The notes: generated from the sequence alone by a model not told the origin. A stretch of DNA of 64,000 nucleotides from Amborella trichopoda (GCF_000471905.2 NW_006499535.1:300197-364196); one strand, 5' to 3'; numbered from the stretch's first letter, positions 11,223 to 23,899 are shown. Translations and numbers: made by a program.

Positions 11223-13039
11223 TCATCCTAGGTAAAATATATATAGGTGCGATTGTGTAGTCAGTTTTCCCAATACGGAATACTAAAGCATTGATGTTTA
11301 TTGAATAGGATACACAGAGAGATAAGTTTCTAAATGTAAAATAAATATGAAGAACAAAGACCAAGCTTAATAGAATCACACAAAGATGGCGAGGCTTTCT
11401 ATATGCCTCATGAGAGAGAAAGAGCATATTTTATAAGGCTGAGACTAATATGGAGGAGATACCAGTAAGAGTTAGAGCATCCATGAGAGTAAGTGCTCGG
11501 ATAGTCTCATCACTTTGCCGTGCCTGTCAAGGCGCATAGGCCCCAATAAACACATTACCCCATTTATGCAAACTTCGGAGTTTAATACAAAAATATTAGA
11601 TCAGATAATGGGGTTAGAACATTGGGAACCTACACAGCTGAAGCCTACTTTCCAAGGACAAAAGGTCAAAAGAACATACATATATCTATCTATATTTTTT
11701 TTGGTCTTATTCATGTAAAATACAGAGAAGTAGGTGTTCAAACTTTGTGCATAGCGTCGTTGTGCTCTCTCTTTCCGGACTTGAGCTTTCGAGGTATGCA
11801 CTTTGCTCGCCCACCCTCTATTTCTCTTTCTCCAATCTCACTCTTTGAGCACCTGAGATAAAAAAAATAATAATATAACTCATGTTATTCTTTTTTATTC
11901 TTTATTAATTGGATTTTCTTAAACATCGTGGTAATAATTAGAGAGAGAAGACTTTATGGTTGATTAATTTAAGGGGATTTATCAAAATATATATAAGAGA
12001 TCAATTTTTAACTTTTTACTCTCTTTTTTTATTTAATCTTGAAATACACATTAAAATACAACTGCCCATGAGTGGGAATATTTAAAAAAGGATAAACTGT
12101 CAAATTATTGAAAAGTTAGATGTATTTTAATAGACAAAAAAATTATAAAAGGTGTCAACCTTTCAATAGATTTCACATTTAGAAATAAAAGCACATTTTG
12201 TTCAACTGGAAAATCTAAGTTCTTCGCTATATCATGCAGGGGAGACTAAATTTTGGAATTGAAACTAACACTTGCCAAAGTTTGAAATACAAAACTACAC
12301 CATGTTTACTTATAGGAGCCTTCGATTTTTGTATCATGTTTCAAATTTAATACTTTCGACAAAGTAAGAATAAGGTGTTCGATACATTCTCAAAGTAATT
12401 ATCCAAATTAAATAATGGATTTCCAAATAATTAACAGTATTAACTCCTAAAATTTATGGGATTAAAAAGTACAAGTACACAAATGACCAACAACTTATGA
12501 TTATATGCAAAGAGTCGAGAAATAATCAATAGAAAAAAGGAACTAGATTTTGGCCCAAAACTAAACTCGCACATTAAATAGAGAGTCGTGTTTCAATGTG
12601 GACATTATAATTAAGAATTCAAGATTCTAGATAGAATAGTCAAGATCCTCGGTAGTCTTAGATAGAATAGTCAAGATCCTTGGTTGTCTTAGTGATTTAA
12701 GTTACTATTTTTCGTTTGGTAAAATACTAATTAATAAAGTCTGCTTTTGTTTATTTCCATCTTCATAATATCCTTCGCACTTTTAATATAGCCCCCGTTT
12801 TACCCGCCTGATTTCCCACCATTTAAATCCTCGATCCAACTCGGAGTCGCCCAACCAGAAATGGAGGTGCAAGGTTCCAGATCAAGGAACCCCAAATCAC
12901 CTCAACTCTACAGTATTTTTTATTTTCTTATATTTCTTGGGTAACTACAGACTGACCCTACAAGAGAATGGCCCCGGTCGAATTTGGCAAACCGGAATCC
13001 TGAGGCCTGATTCTGATTTTCCAATCAATGGTATCAATG
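11223..13039. other. AT-rich spacer
   Basis: No supported gene. Open frames around 11,212-11,861 overlap on opposite strands and carry no recognisable domain. A 31-bp tandem duplication lies at 12,630-12,691. Confidence 0.55.
12630..12691 (+). repeat. 31-bp tandem duplication
   Basis: gatagaatagtcaagatcct and the next 11 bases at 12,630-12,660 recur at 12,661-12,691 with two substitutions. Confidence 0.85.
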
Positions 13040-13526
13040 AGGGGCGGCAACACGATGGGTATGGGTCGGGTCCGGCTGGACCCGGACCTAAACTCAAATA
13101 ATATTCGAGTCTAAGTTTTGGATCCGGACCCAACCCATCGGGTTCAAAAGTTGGACCCATACCCATACCTCTCGGGTACCGGGTCTATCACGTCGAGTCT
13201 TGGGCTTCGTCCATATTATTACAACAAGGCCACAACTACTACACATTCGATTTCAAACGGTCCGATTTATCGTTTAATAGCTAAAAATGACTACGAATTC
13301 TATTTGTATAATCCTTAGTATACCCAAACAAATAGGGCTTGAAGTAGCACAGGTTAATAAGGGCTGGATCCAACTAGACCTGGAACCAGATCCGAATAGT
13401 ATTCGGGGCCCGCTTTCAACTCCAACCTAAACCGCCAGGTCCAACTGTTGGAGCCATACCCAGACCCAACCAGTGTCGGGTATACCCAACGGTTTCCCGG
13501 TCGGATCCGGGTCAATTGCCACAGCT
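13040..13526. mobile_element. hAT-like non-autonomous element
   Basis: The ends AGGGGCGGCAA (left) and the inverse AGCTGTGGCAA (right) match in 8 of 11 bases and resemble the (T/C)AGGGGTGGCAA termini common in plant hAT elements. The subterminal regions are GC-rich and full of GGGT(A/C)GGGT and GGATCCGG words in both orientations, in contrast to the AT-rich surroundings. An expected 8-bp target duplication is not visible, so the limits are approximate. No coding capacity. Confidence 0.45.
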
Positions 13527-13977
13527 AGTACTAGTCGTTCATTCCCCTTATTAGAGGAATTGACTAGTCAACCAAAAGTGGAAAATGGGTAAGAAAACAT
13601 GGTTTTCAAATTTAAAAGAAGCAAAGGAGCTGTTAGGTTGGGCCCTCAATTTGCCAAACAATTCAAATCACAAGTAAAAAAAAACCCCAAAATCAAACAA
13701 AACCAGAAAGGAAAGGAATAAAGCAGGGGAAGATTATGTTTAGCAATTCGGCTATGATCCATGGGACCTTCGAGGATCTATGGTCATAAGCATCATAATA
13801 ATGGAGAGAGATTGGTTCGCAACAACATGCCGTGATCCAAGTGGATAGGTCACACTCACCATCTCCATCACCATCCATCAATTGATCGGATAGTGAAAAC
13901 CCTTATGACCAAAGTTCTTTCAAGGTCATATGGATCACAGTACAAAATGTGAAGAAAGAGAAGAAGACTGTGGTCTC

Positions 13978-15583
13978 TCACCTATCAGCATTGTAAGAAG
14001 AAGACCTCTTGAGACTCTGCAACATTTCATCACTCCCTCTCTCCTTGTTGCTCTCAAAGACGCTCCCACTGAAATACTCCTTGTCTTCCAGAGAAACCCC
14101 ATTAAAACGCCCACTCTCTGCGACGTACTCCAGCTCCCGAACTTGGTTCGAATCCCTCGGAGCCAACTTAGGTTTGCCATGAGTTAACAGATTCACACCA
14201 TAGTCCTTAACCGATATGGAACCACAAGATATCAACTGCATCAGAACACTTGATGCCTTACCAACCTTAACATTGCTCACCATATCAACTTGCACTTCTG
14301 GTTCTCGACTGGCGGTACGGAAATCACTTCTTATCAGTGATTCTAAGGTCTCTGTCGGATTTTCTTTGAAATCGGAAGAAGGGCTAGAAGATGATGGGGG
14401 AGGAGAGATCTCTTCTCTGCAAAGCTCGGAAGAGAAATTCGCAAATGGTACTTCATTATTATTGTCTTCTTCAGTTGAGACCCCTCTGTTTAGGTTCTCT
14501 CTCCCCTTTCTTCTCTTTTCATCTGTTTGAGTAGAAGCATCAGCTGCTGCTTTAAAGGAGGTTTCAGCCATGGCTTCAGCTTTGTAAACTTTGTATTCAT
14601 TAAGATCGAAAGAACTCCATGATGGGTTTCTCCGGTGAGGTTTTCGGAAGGATGGATAAGCCGGGGAAGAGTTCAGGACATCATTTGAAGGTTTTTCAGG
14701 TGAACTTGACTGAGATCCTTCCTTGGAGGAGGTTTCTAAAGGCTCTGTGTTATTAGAGCAAGGTTTGAGCAGCTCTGAGCCTTTGAGAATGTATTCATGG
14801 CCATGAGCAGGGTAGATGAAGTCGTTCTCCGAGAGATCGTGCCACACAAAACCATTCTTGTAGCTCCTTTATCATTGTAACCACGTGATTCAGATAGAGA
14901 AATAACAGGAAAAAAAAAATTTACCGGGTTTTATATACTGGGAAATGATAAAAGATTTAGAAAGAAGGAAATTACAGGGTTTTCTGAAGTGAGAACTGTG
15001 AAATGAGATAATTATGGGAAGTAGGAATTACAGGGTTTGTGAACATTCAAAAAAACATAACAGGATTTATATAGCAAGAGATAAGAAAAAATTACAAGAA
15101 AGAAGAAATACAGGTCTTTCAGAATGAGAAATGGAATGCTTCCGCCGATTTTTGAAGCAATTTACCTTTTTGAAGACCAAGTGTACATTGCAGCCATCCC
15201 TTTGCCTCTAAGAGTGTTGAGACGATTGATTACATCTGAAAAACAAATTTAAGCCCAAAAAGAATATAGATTATATCATAAATGAGCAATAATTTCTACA
15301 GAAATCAGTCCATTCCTCCGCTAATGAGCATGAAATTTGGGCCTAAAATCTCATTCAAAAAAACATAGAGAAAAAACTGCACAAGTTCAGTACCTCTAAG
15401 GTAGAGGCCTTCAGAAGAGGAGAGAGAAACTTCAATGAAATGAGGATGATCAAGCTGCCCATTCCTAGAGAGATAATAAACCACTGCAACTTTTCTTTCC
15501 TGCTTATTAGCCTTGGGTTCAGTCCATTTTTTTGTTCTCTCTGGACTCATCTCTCTATGTTTATTGTTCATTCGTAAGTCCAT
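13978..15583 (-). CDS. SOK: SOSEKI-family DIX-domain polarity protein (DUF966)
   Basis: Three exons on the minus strand: 15,394-15,583, 15,166-15,235 and 13,978-14,866, joined by GT-AG introns of 158 and 299 bp whose phases fit exactly and give 382 residues. The start ATG at 15,583 opens MDLRMNNKHREMSPERTKKW; the GTG five codons upstream is not used in this family. Residues about 30-125 are the DIX-like domain: KVAVVYYLSRNGQLDHPHFI, EGLYLR-DVINRLNTLRGKGM, AAMYTWSSKRSYKNGFVWHD, then DFIYPAHGHEYILKGSEL. The rest is low-complexity and Ser-rich with the conserved CGSISVKDYGVN, YFSGSVFES and LKRSSSYNADR motifs. SOSEKI proteins polymerise through DIX and mark cell edges and corners at the plasma membrane in plant polarity. 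The subgroup cannot be fixed here. The stop TGA overlaps a donor-like AG|GTGAGA, so a further 3' exon is possible. Intact as far as seen, and it stands alone among transposons. Confidence 0.9.
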
Positions 15584-16560
15584 CTTCCTTCTTCTCACTG
15601 CAACTTTCCGATGAACAGGAATTTTTTCCTTCTTGTGTGAAAAGAAGCAAAAAGCTGGCTTATCGGTCCGGTTTCTTCTTTAGCTCACTGGTCCAGATCA
15701 GAATCTGTACTGGAGATTAGATCGATCACAACCGTTCAAGTCCAGCTGGTACTGAAATGATTACAGGAGATCATTCAGATCTTCTGAAAAATAGTACGAG
15801 TAAGAAAGAGACATTTATTTATTATGAAGTATGAGCAGCCATTAATCCTGAAAGAAATCATTACAATACTAAAGATAAATAGTAGTAGATGGAAACAAGA
15901 AATTAACTGCTAAAACAGCATCAATCTTTGGAAAAAAATCAGAAAGCGGAGCTAAAAAAGTTTCAAAGGAGCAAAAATTATACACAATTGATCATTAAAC
16001 CAACAAAAAAAATCTAAAACAGCATTAAGCTTGGAAAAAAAATCAGAAGCAGAGCTTAAAAAGCTTAATAGAGCAACAAATCATACACAATTTCTCATTA
16101 AACCGGCAAAAAAAATAAATCTAGCACATTACAGGTTCACAACTTCATATCCTTCAAAAACCCTAAATCCTCTCCAGCATAGATCCGCGTCTTTGTGAGG
16201 GAGGAGAGAGAATAAAACAGAGAGAAATGAGCCTGGAGGAAGAATAAGACGAAGAAGAAAAAGATGGCAAAATAGACGTAATGGAACAGAGGGGTCGTGG
16301 ATTGTTCTTGTGGTGATTGTGCAGAGAGAATGGTGTTTTGTAAGACTCGAGTACTCAAGGCACAGAAGTTGAGGAGAGAGAAGAAGGAATGGAGAATATT
16401 TGTAGAGAGAGAAAGGAGGAGTTGCTCAGTCAGTGTGGACGCGGGGCGAGGATATTCAAAATGGATGCGGCGGACAACAGCAAAAGAACAAGAGTTATTT
16501 AGAGAGAGAAAGCGAGGTGTTTTAGAGAGAGAAAGTGAGTTTTGACTCTTCGACTCGCGT
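15584..16560 (-). promoter_or_regulatory. SOSEKI upstream region and probable 5' UTR
   Basis: This region lies upstream of the SOSEKI start on the same (minus) strand. Read on that strand, the part at about 16,200-16,540 is strongly CT-rich (GA-rich on plus), a common feature of plant core promoters and 5' leaders. An AG-rich block also lies at 15,860-16,110. No definite TATA box or transcription start could be fixed. Short open frames here (16,137-16,545) look like by-products of base composition. Confidence 0.4.
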
Positions 16561-16889
16561 CATTCCAGCTGACTTCTGTTGTCACCCTTCGTCGTCCTTT
16601 CCCCCCCTTATTTAATGAAAGGTCTTTTCTCTTTCTCTCTCACCGACCTTGTCTTTTGACTGCTCTCTCCCAAAAGGAAAATTGTTTCATGCGGCCTGGA
16701 CCGCATGTCTATATATGCTGCCTAGAAAGTGTAAATCATTTTTCAGGTGTTTCATATTAAAACAATAAAAACTAGCGGTCTAAATGTTTTTTTATTAGAG
16801 TTATTATTTTTAATTTTTAAAATTTATTTATTTATTTCTATTAATGATATCCAGATTAGATATTAGATATCCTTAAAAATTAAGTCAAT

Positions 16890-17128
16890 CTATTGTTGCT
16901 CCCAATCATGAAATTTAAAGTTTCACCAAGAAATACTTAAAATTTTTGAAAATGGATATAAGAAGATTTTAAGATTAAAAGTCTCATTTTTTCCTGTGAA
17001 TAAATCTTGAGATCAAGATGATCGACTTTGACGATTTTTCAATATCGAAAAAACCTTCATTAATGGGTTTTTAGGTGCACCTTACCCGTACAGTACAAGG
17101 TTCGGACCTTATATAAACTTTCTTCCTC
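16890..17128 (+). mobile_element. MULE-type MITE, family member 3 (partial)
   Basis: The right part of the family is present: phrases attgttgctcccaatcatg, gagatcaagatgatcgac, gggtttttaggtgcacctta and the end aaggttcggaccttatataa followed by actttcttcc. About 100-140 bp of the left end is missing compared with member 1. Confidence 0.6.
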
Positions 17129-17339
17129 CCTCAATAGACATGCACCTACACCCCAAACTCATTTAAATAGTGGCTCGTGTGCCCGCTATCCGTGATGTCC
17201 TTGACACACGTGCTAAACTATTTTAAAAGAGTTGGTCCCCATCGATGTGAAGCGTTTTAAAAGTTAAGGTGGGCGGTTCCCTTGAGCCAAGTGGCCTGTC
17301 ATAATACATTGTTTGACTGTCAAGGCAGTATTTTACTAA

Positions 17340-17755
17340 AATACTATGGTCCTGTAGGAGATACCATTGTGAATGGTATTAAATTGGCAGAAAAAAGGTT
17401 TCAGAGATTCGTTGAATATTATTAGATGGATAAAAAAAAGGAGTCTGAATATCCACGGAGATTGCATAGTTTGATTAGAGAAGTTTGCGGAATGTTGCGT
17501 TGATATGGAGTGTTGCTTTGAATACGTTTATAGAGAGTGCAATATGGAGGCGGATAGATTAAGCTTAATCAGGTGTAGCGGCTGCTAGCTTAGTAGTGGT
17601 GTAATTTAGATTTTAGTTGTTGTTTTTTTGCTGTTGTTACTTTATATTATTTTGGTTTTTTGGTTTGCTGTATTTGAGCCGATTGGCGATTGTAATGTTG
17701 TAAGGTGATCATACAGTTAGCAATAAAATTGTTACTGTTCCTCAAACAAACCAAA
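17340..17755 (+). mobile_element. 5'-truncated LINE, RNase H stub and 3' UTR
   Basis: From about 17,430 one frame reads ESEYPRRLHSLIREVCGMLR, then TGA, and a second reads EYVYRECNMEADRLS before a stop at about 17,588. Both match the end of the RNase H domain of plant LINEs (H/VYREAN..AD). A T/G-rich 3' UTR and an A-rich end (about 17,740-17,755) follow, as expected for target-primed reverse transcription. The element is a short 5'-truncated copy; its sequence differs clearly from the LINE at 1.6-6.8 kb. Confidence 0.7.
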
Positions 17756-18980
17756 AAAATATAATACATTATTTTAATAAAAATCAGTCATGATAAATGA
17801 TTATTTATTGTTTGTTAAACAAATCGGTAATCCAGATCGTCTATCTGGAAAATCGGTTATGATCGGCGGATCGGCCAGATCCGGCCTTAAAAAATTTCAA
17901 TAATATCACTAAATATCATTATAAATGACGTTCTTTGATTATTTTTTTTAAAAAAAAATAGGGGTAGTGCTTTATTAATTTTCATTGTCTTGCAAACATA
18001 AGTGAATATTGAGATGTTGTTTCTTATTTGAATATTTGTTGATCACATTCTGATCGTGTTTTCACCTATTATTTCGTGGGGCTTTTCTCTATCTCTCTCT
18101 ATAGATGATTAAGGAGGAAATATTGGTTTTGAGGTGCATCTAAGCACTTATGATCTCGATTTTTCATGTATTTGATGTTGTTTGTAATGTGATGGACAAA
18201 AATTGATAGTTTGCCGTTAGCATATGTAATTTGAGTTTTGAAATAATAATAATGGTAGCAAAATCCTAGCCTTTTGGTTTTTGATCCCCCCTTGATTTCG
18301 AGCAAAATTGGTTATATTTATTTCTTAATTATTTGATTTGTTTTCTGATCTTGGGATAATTTGATCATAAGGGAGCTATTGTTCCTAAATTATGTATGCT
18401 ATTGAAATATAAATTAAAGCTGGACCAAATTTGGTTGGTTGAATAGGAATGCAATATGGTAATGTGTTGCTAGGGCTGAGAATTTACCCGATTCAGATTT
18501 GAAACCCAATTTTCGAATCCTATTCAGATCGGGGTATGAATATTATTGGATTCGAAATTCGAATTTAGATCCAAAATTCAAATTTGAATAAAAATCCAGA
18601 TCGGATCTAGGTACAAATGGATCCGATCTGGATTTGACCCGGTGTTTTTAAAATAGAATATTTCTATTTTATACATATATAGTATAATTCATAAAACTAG
18701 TTTAACATAACCGTCACCGTTGATTAATATAAGATGAACAATGGAGGATCAGCTCTTCTCACTCTAACTCTAAACAAAACATAAACACCTAATGAGCAAA
18801 TCAAAATTGGAGCTGTTCAATGTTTTTTTTTTTTTTTTTTTTTTAATATTAGAAATAAGAATTGCACTGGGATAAGTTAGCTCGGAGTATTTTTGTGCAT
18901 GAGTTGTCACTTAAGAAGGCGTATCTTTTAGTAATTACCCAAGGAAGAAAAACAAGTAGATGTGAGCCATGTGGTAGAGT
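17756..18980. other. AT-rich spacer
   Basis: No gene supported. Contains aatcggttatgatcggcgg (about 17,840) and a gatccgatctggatttgacc block at about 18,470-18,640, the kind of degenerate GGATC/GATCCG words seen in hAT-like MITEs, but no paired ends were found. A poly-T run lies at 18,824-18,843. Confidence 0.5.
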
Positions 18981-19366
18981 GAGGATTGTATATGGTACCT
19001 TCTTTAAATGGTAGAAGTAAGGTGTGCCTCTAAATTTTGTCTGGAGAAATAGTTTTGGTGTCAGAAATCTTATCATGATTTGAAAATCTACTTTTTCCTT
19101 TTTACGATATCTAAAATTTTGAAAATGATACAGATAATGCAGATGTATAAACACTTCAAAATTTTAAAAATACATCATCCATATAATTTATTACAAAAAT
19201 GCACCTTTTAGAACTTAAAATGCTCTTTGTTTCGTGCTATATACCTTGAGGTTGAGATGATCAAGTTGAAGGTTTTATCCAACGTTGGAACACTCTCTTT
19301 TAGGGGATTTTTTATGTGCACCTTACTTCGACGGTATAAGGTTGACAACTTATCTAAACTTTTTCC
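18981..19366 (+). mobile_element. MULE-type MITE, family member 4
   Basis: Left end gaggattgtatatggtacc, internal ccttgaggttgagatgatca, right end gtgcaccttacttcgacgg, then aaggttgac...ttatctaaactttttcc. It is about 386 bp, collinear with members 1 and 2 and non-coding. No clear target duplication was found. Confidence 0.6.
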
Positions 19367-19730
19367 ATAACTTTATGGTCTTGGATGTTTTTCCAGTCAC
19401 ACTAATAGGCTACATCTTAGCTCGCTGCCTTTCCAAAAAGCTGATTGTTTTAGAAATATTAAATAAAAGTGTATCATTTTGTTCTTATTATATAAAAAAA
19501 GTGCACCATTTTGTTCTTTTCAATAAACCCTACACATTTTTTGGAAATACCTTCAGCCCTTTACATTATATTAGTAAAATCGGAAAGAACTTTTAAAATG
19601 ACTTAAACCTCAAAGAGCTCTCTCTTCAATTAGTTAAATAAAAAAGTCAAAGAGCTCTCTCTTCAACATTGAGACAAATTAGTTAAATATTTGGGCTCAA
19701 TATTTGTAAAGAGTAACCCTTTATAAGGTG

Positions 19731-19886
<156 letters not shown>

Positions 19887-20066
19887 GGAAGAATACTGAG
19901 TCAATCAGAAACAGTTCCTGCATCTGTTGCAGCTCTTCCTGGCCTGTCGGTAGTTCGGGTCATGACGACTTTTAGTTTCAATTCCTTATTATCTAAATGG
20001 AAAATTTTATTACGGTTTTAACCTCTAGAACAACATTTTCTAATTACAGGTCACCACTGTAAGCTA

Positions 20067-20081
20067 CTGGCTCTGATACCA
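20067..20081 (-). other. Pararetrovirus primer-binding site (tRNA-Met), copy 1
   Basis: On the minus strand TGGTATCAGAGCCAG, the standard plant pararetrovirus and Copia site complementary to the 3' end of initiator tRNA-Met. Confidence 0.85.
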
Positions 20082-20666
20082 AAACAAACCAATATCATAT
20101 AAAATTTTAAATTCTAATAAATTCTAACAAACAGAAAGATGTGAGTTAAGAATCAACGGTACACAAACTTTATGAATATAAATATTATTAAGCAGAGAAT
20201 ACATAAAAGCGGTGAGCTATCAATCACAAGCCAATTCACATATGAAACATTTCCGACTTTTAAACCAACTACAAATTTAACTTGCATAGTAAGGTAAACG
20301 GAAAAACTTACACATGACACTTGCAATATCTAGAAATAATCTCCACTCTTTTGGGCAATAATTAGGCAGATTGTCCCAGTTACAGTCACACATAAAGCTA
20401 TTTACTTCAAGGTGAGTAGATACACCACCAGATATACAACAACGAGAAAGAGAGTACAAAACGAGTTACAGGGTTGTATTGAACAGAGATGAAGAAAGTC
20501 AAAGAGAGAGAGAGGCTGCAGGAATGTAGAGACTTTAAAGAGATGAAGAAAGTCTACAGATATACATAGTATCGGTGTAAGACAGAGGTGCAGAACAGAG
20601 ATGGAGAGCAGAGATGCAGAGCAGACTGGGGGAGAAAGACCGTGTTTAACTGAGAGAGAGGAACCC

Positions 20667-20675
20667 CTTTTATAG
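20667..20675 (-). promoter_or_regulatory. Pararetrovirus TATA box, copy 1
   Basis: CTATAAAAG on the minus strand, within GGGCTATAAAAGGGG. It lies upstream of the leader where the pregenomic RNA promoter of Caulimoviridae sits. Transcription would start about 30 bases further, near 20,640. Confidence 0.7.
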
Positions 20676-20889
20676 CCCGCGGATTCCAAAATTATTTCAA
20701 CTTTGTTTTGGATAAAAAGGGAAGTGTAGGTTGAGGTGACCCAAAGTATGAACAGGGAAAAGGTGTCGGTCGAAGTGACCGAAAGTGTGACTAGGGAAAA
20801 GTGTTGGCTGGAACTATTTTTGTCGGCAGGAATTGTTTTGTCAGCAGGACTCGAGTGCTTGTGAAGTGCAGTCGTTCCGTCCTGGATAG

Positions 20890-22043
20890 ATTGTTCATCC
20901 CCTTTGGGATAGTCCAAACTCTATGTCTTCATTTTCCTGTGCGTAGTCTTCTTCATTTTGTGTGGATGTAGACATTGTTCTTCTTCTTCATCGGACATTT
21001 GCAACAATTTTCTTTTGAGTTCTTCTTTCGTAGTAGTAGGATTTTGTTGCCTCATTTTATTGATATAGTTGGTCATATTAACTTCTTCTTTTGGAGGTGT
21101 AAGTGGTACTTTTTTCAGTTTTATATTTTTGGGATTAATGGTCTTATTTCCATATACATCCCACCATTTTACGTATATTTGTCTTTCGAGTTATGGGATG
21201 TATTCTCAATTATTAGTATAATCTTCTGTTATTTGATAGGACCATTTCATAATCCATGGTACTTGATATAGAGCCATGAAATACATATGAAGGTCTATTC
21301 TGGTATCATTATTATTATATTCCATGAATTTCCTTTGAGAGGCTTGGATGTTAAGTGGTAATATTTCTGTCCCTGAGCCCCACAATCAGAACCAATTTGA
21401 AAACCAATTTGGGAACTCTCCCACTATTGGTATCTTTATTTGTATGAATCAAGTATGAGAGTTATTATTATTTTGAAAAGAAAATACTTTATGCCAGGCT
21501 TTAATATATTCAAAGTATTGAAAATATTTATTAGTAAATCCTTCTGATTGCATTTTTCTTGGTTTTGAAGGTTCCATACCCCCAGTCTTTATATGAAAGT
21601 ATTATTCGTATCTGAAATTTAGAGTAGGCTATCATATTTGTATTTTTCTAATAGAAGTGGATCAATTTAATTGATCCTGTTTCTAGGAGGATAGCTTCAT
21701 AATATTCTCTGGTCTTATCTCCATCATTTGGATGTATATGGTTATTCATATAAATATTTGCTATTTCATATGGATCATTATCTCTATGGATATTTTCTAT
21801 TACCACAATTGGTATAAAAGAGGTTTCCAGAAACCTACTTTTTTCTTCTATTGATGATGTTACTGGTACTGGTTCAAGCGAGAATGTTATTTCTTGCGCT
21901 TGTTTTTTAATTATTTGATTGGGTGTTATTGGTGAGGTTGAGGTTATTAGGGCTCTACTTGGTACAGAGACTACTTCCATTTTTCCCTTTCGCTTGCTGG
22001 TGCTGGTGTTTGTTATCATCCTCTCCCCCCAACAAAAATTCAT
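20890..22043 (-). pseudogene. Pararetrovirus region downstream of RNase H, copy 1
   Basis: Fossil coding region after RNase H. It includes PYEIANIYMNNHIHPNDGDK, and its counterpart in copy 2 has FPNWFTNWFRLWG and a Glu/Asp-rich tail. I recognise no enzyme here. Tryptophan-rich segments like this occur in plant pararetrovirus polyproteins, but I cannot name a function. Confidence 0.6.
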
Positions 22044-23210
22044 GGGTTAAAAAAACAGGAAGATAATTAGCATTTCCAGTAAAGTGTTCAATGTCAAATT
22101 CAAATGAAGAGAGAATACCTTGCCATCGAGCAATTAGTGCGGATAAGAAATTTTTGATTGAGCAGGTCCCTTTGGAATTTAGTGATACAATGAACAATAG
22201 CAAGAAGTTCTTTTTTAATTGTTGAGTAATTTTGTTGCGTTGTATTCCAAACTTTAGAAGTGAATCGTACCAGTTGTTCAGTATTTTCAATTTTCAGGTT
22301 TAGGATTCCTTCCAATCCTATCTTCGAAGCATCACATTCAATTATTTTGAAAGCAGCAGGGTTAAAAAGTGTAAGACAAGGTAATTTCTTGGCTTTTAAC
22401 TTTATTTTTCTTACTGCCATCGTATGAATATCAATCTATTCAGGTGGGTTTTTTCGAAGTCTTTGAAATAATGGTTTAGCATCAATAGCTAAATCTTTAT
22501 AAAAATCAGCAATATAATTTAGACAACCCAAAAACCTTTGAAGCTCAGTTTTATTTGTGATGATATCTGGGAATTTATTTGAAAATTCAATAGCGCTATC
22601 AATCGGGCTATACTACCTTGAAAGATATTGTGTCCTAAAAAGCTTTTTCTTGTCTGGCAAAGAGTAATCTTTCTAGCTGAAACGACTAGTCCTGCAGATT
22701 TTATTGCCTTAACATAAATATTTAAGTGCTTAAAATGTTGTTCAATGAACATTAAAACATCATCAATATAAACAATCATAAATTTTGTATAAGGGTTGAA
22801 AATATCATTCATAATATTCTGAAATTCTGAAGGAGCATTTTTAAGACCAAAAGGCATTACGTTCCATTCATATTGCCCAAAAGGGACATTAAAGGCAGTC
22901 TTATATTTATCCTTTTCAACAATTTGGATCTGCCAATACCCAGATTTTAGATCGAATTTAGAAAAAATACAGGCATTTACCAGTCTATCTAACATATCTT
23001 TTTTTATTAGGAATAGGGTACCTAACCCATCTTAATGCTTTATTAAGTGGTTTATAGTATATTACCAAGCGGGGAGCTCCTGTTTCTATTTCAGAAGCTT
23101 TTTTCATATAGAATGCTGAACAACTCCAGGGAGAGGAACTTTTCATGATAAGCCTTTTTTGCAATAAGTTAGCAATTTCTTTTTTTCAAATCTCCAAGTG
23201 TTGGGGATTC
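22043..23210 (-). pseudogene. Pararetrovirus reverse transcriptase and RNase H
   Basis: Reverse transcriptase motifs in order on the minus strand: FDLKSGYWQIQI (about 22,940), EWNVMPFGLKNAPSEFQNI (about 22,860) and IVYIDDVLMF with the catalytic YIDD (about 22,770). RNase H follows with IIECDAS (about 22,335) and NYSTIKKELLAIVH (about 22,220). In the virus these copy the pregenomic RNA into DNA. Fossil; the frame is broken. Confidence 0.9.
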
Positions 23211-23362
23211 ATTTGTATTGATCTGGACTTAGTAGGGATTTTATTTTCATGAAAATCAGTTTCATAAGGTAAGTTTGCAATATTCTTTTTTCTATTCCAA
23301 AAGGTATTTGGTAGTTCAGCACAAATCTCTTTTTCAATACTACCTTTGATGTTTTCAATTAG

Positions 23363-23850
23363 CTATTTATTTTCAAGGGCTAAGAGCTTACTCTCAATTG
23401 TTTTATATTTTAATTCTTCTTTAAGGTGGTACAAGAATTTTTCTTTATTAGAAATTGTTTTTTTGATATTATTTATTTCTCGGATCTTGGGTTTTTCAAT
23501 AAACTCAAATTTCACGTTATGGCCTTCTATATTTGCTTCAATTCTCGTACTGTCTATTTTTATTGGATATAACATATTAAAAAATGGAGTTCCTAATATT
23601 ACAAATTGTTAATCCTTTTACCATGATAAAAGGGAATTCAAAGCAATTACCATTATTACAAATTGCAGCGTCTGAGAGTTTAAAATTTATAATCATTCTA
23701 CTACCATCTGCTGTATTCAAGATTTGAGTGGTTTTACTAAAATATTTTGTGGGAACAAGTCCTTCGTTTATACAATTCAAGTCAGCTCCTGAGTCTATTA
23801 AAGCCAGATTTTGGAAGCTGTATTCTTTATGGATGATTATTTTTACTAAA
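23363..23850 (-). pseudogene. Pararetrovirus aspartic protease
   Basis: On the minus strand the active-site phrase LALIDSGADLNCINEG lies near 23,760-23,810 (DSGAD is the aspartic protease signature), followed by a beta-rich region ending in ICNIRNSIF. The position between zinc knuckle and reverse transcriptase is as expected. Fossil. Confidence 0.8.
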
Positions 23851-23899
23851 GTGAACCATTTTTTAGCAACTACTTTGTCAAGAAGATTAGCATAATTAC

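Larger units (their letters stand above)
19887..20880 (-). promoter_or_regulatory. Pararetrovirus intergenic/leader region, copy 1
   Basis: Non-coding virus region between the end of the polyprotein region and the start of the next. Read on the minus strand it has a TATA box (20,667-20,675), a purine/pyrimidine-biased leader of about 560 bases with GCAGAG repeats, and a tRNA-Met primer-binding site (20,067-20,081). Repeated at 27,393-28,450 and 42,640-43,720. Confidence 0.75.

Noticed and set aside
13930-14530. Plus-strand frames of 85 and 104 residues
   Set aside because: They are antisense to the SOSEKI third exon, which has family motifs and splice support; the plus frames have none.
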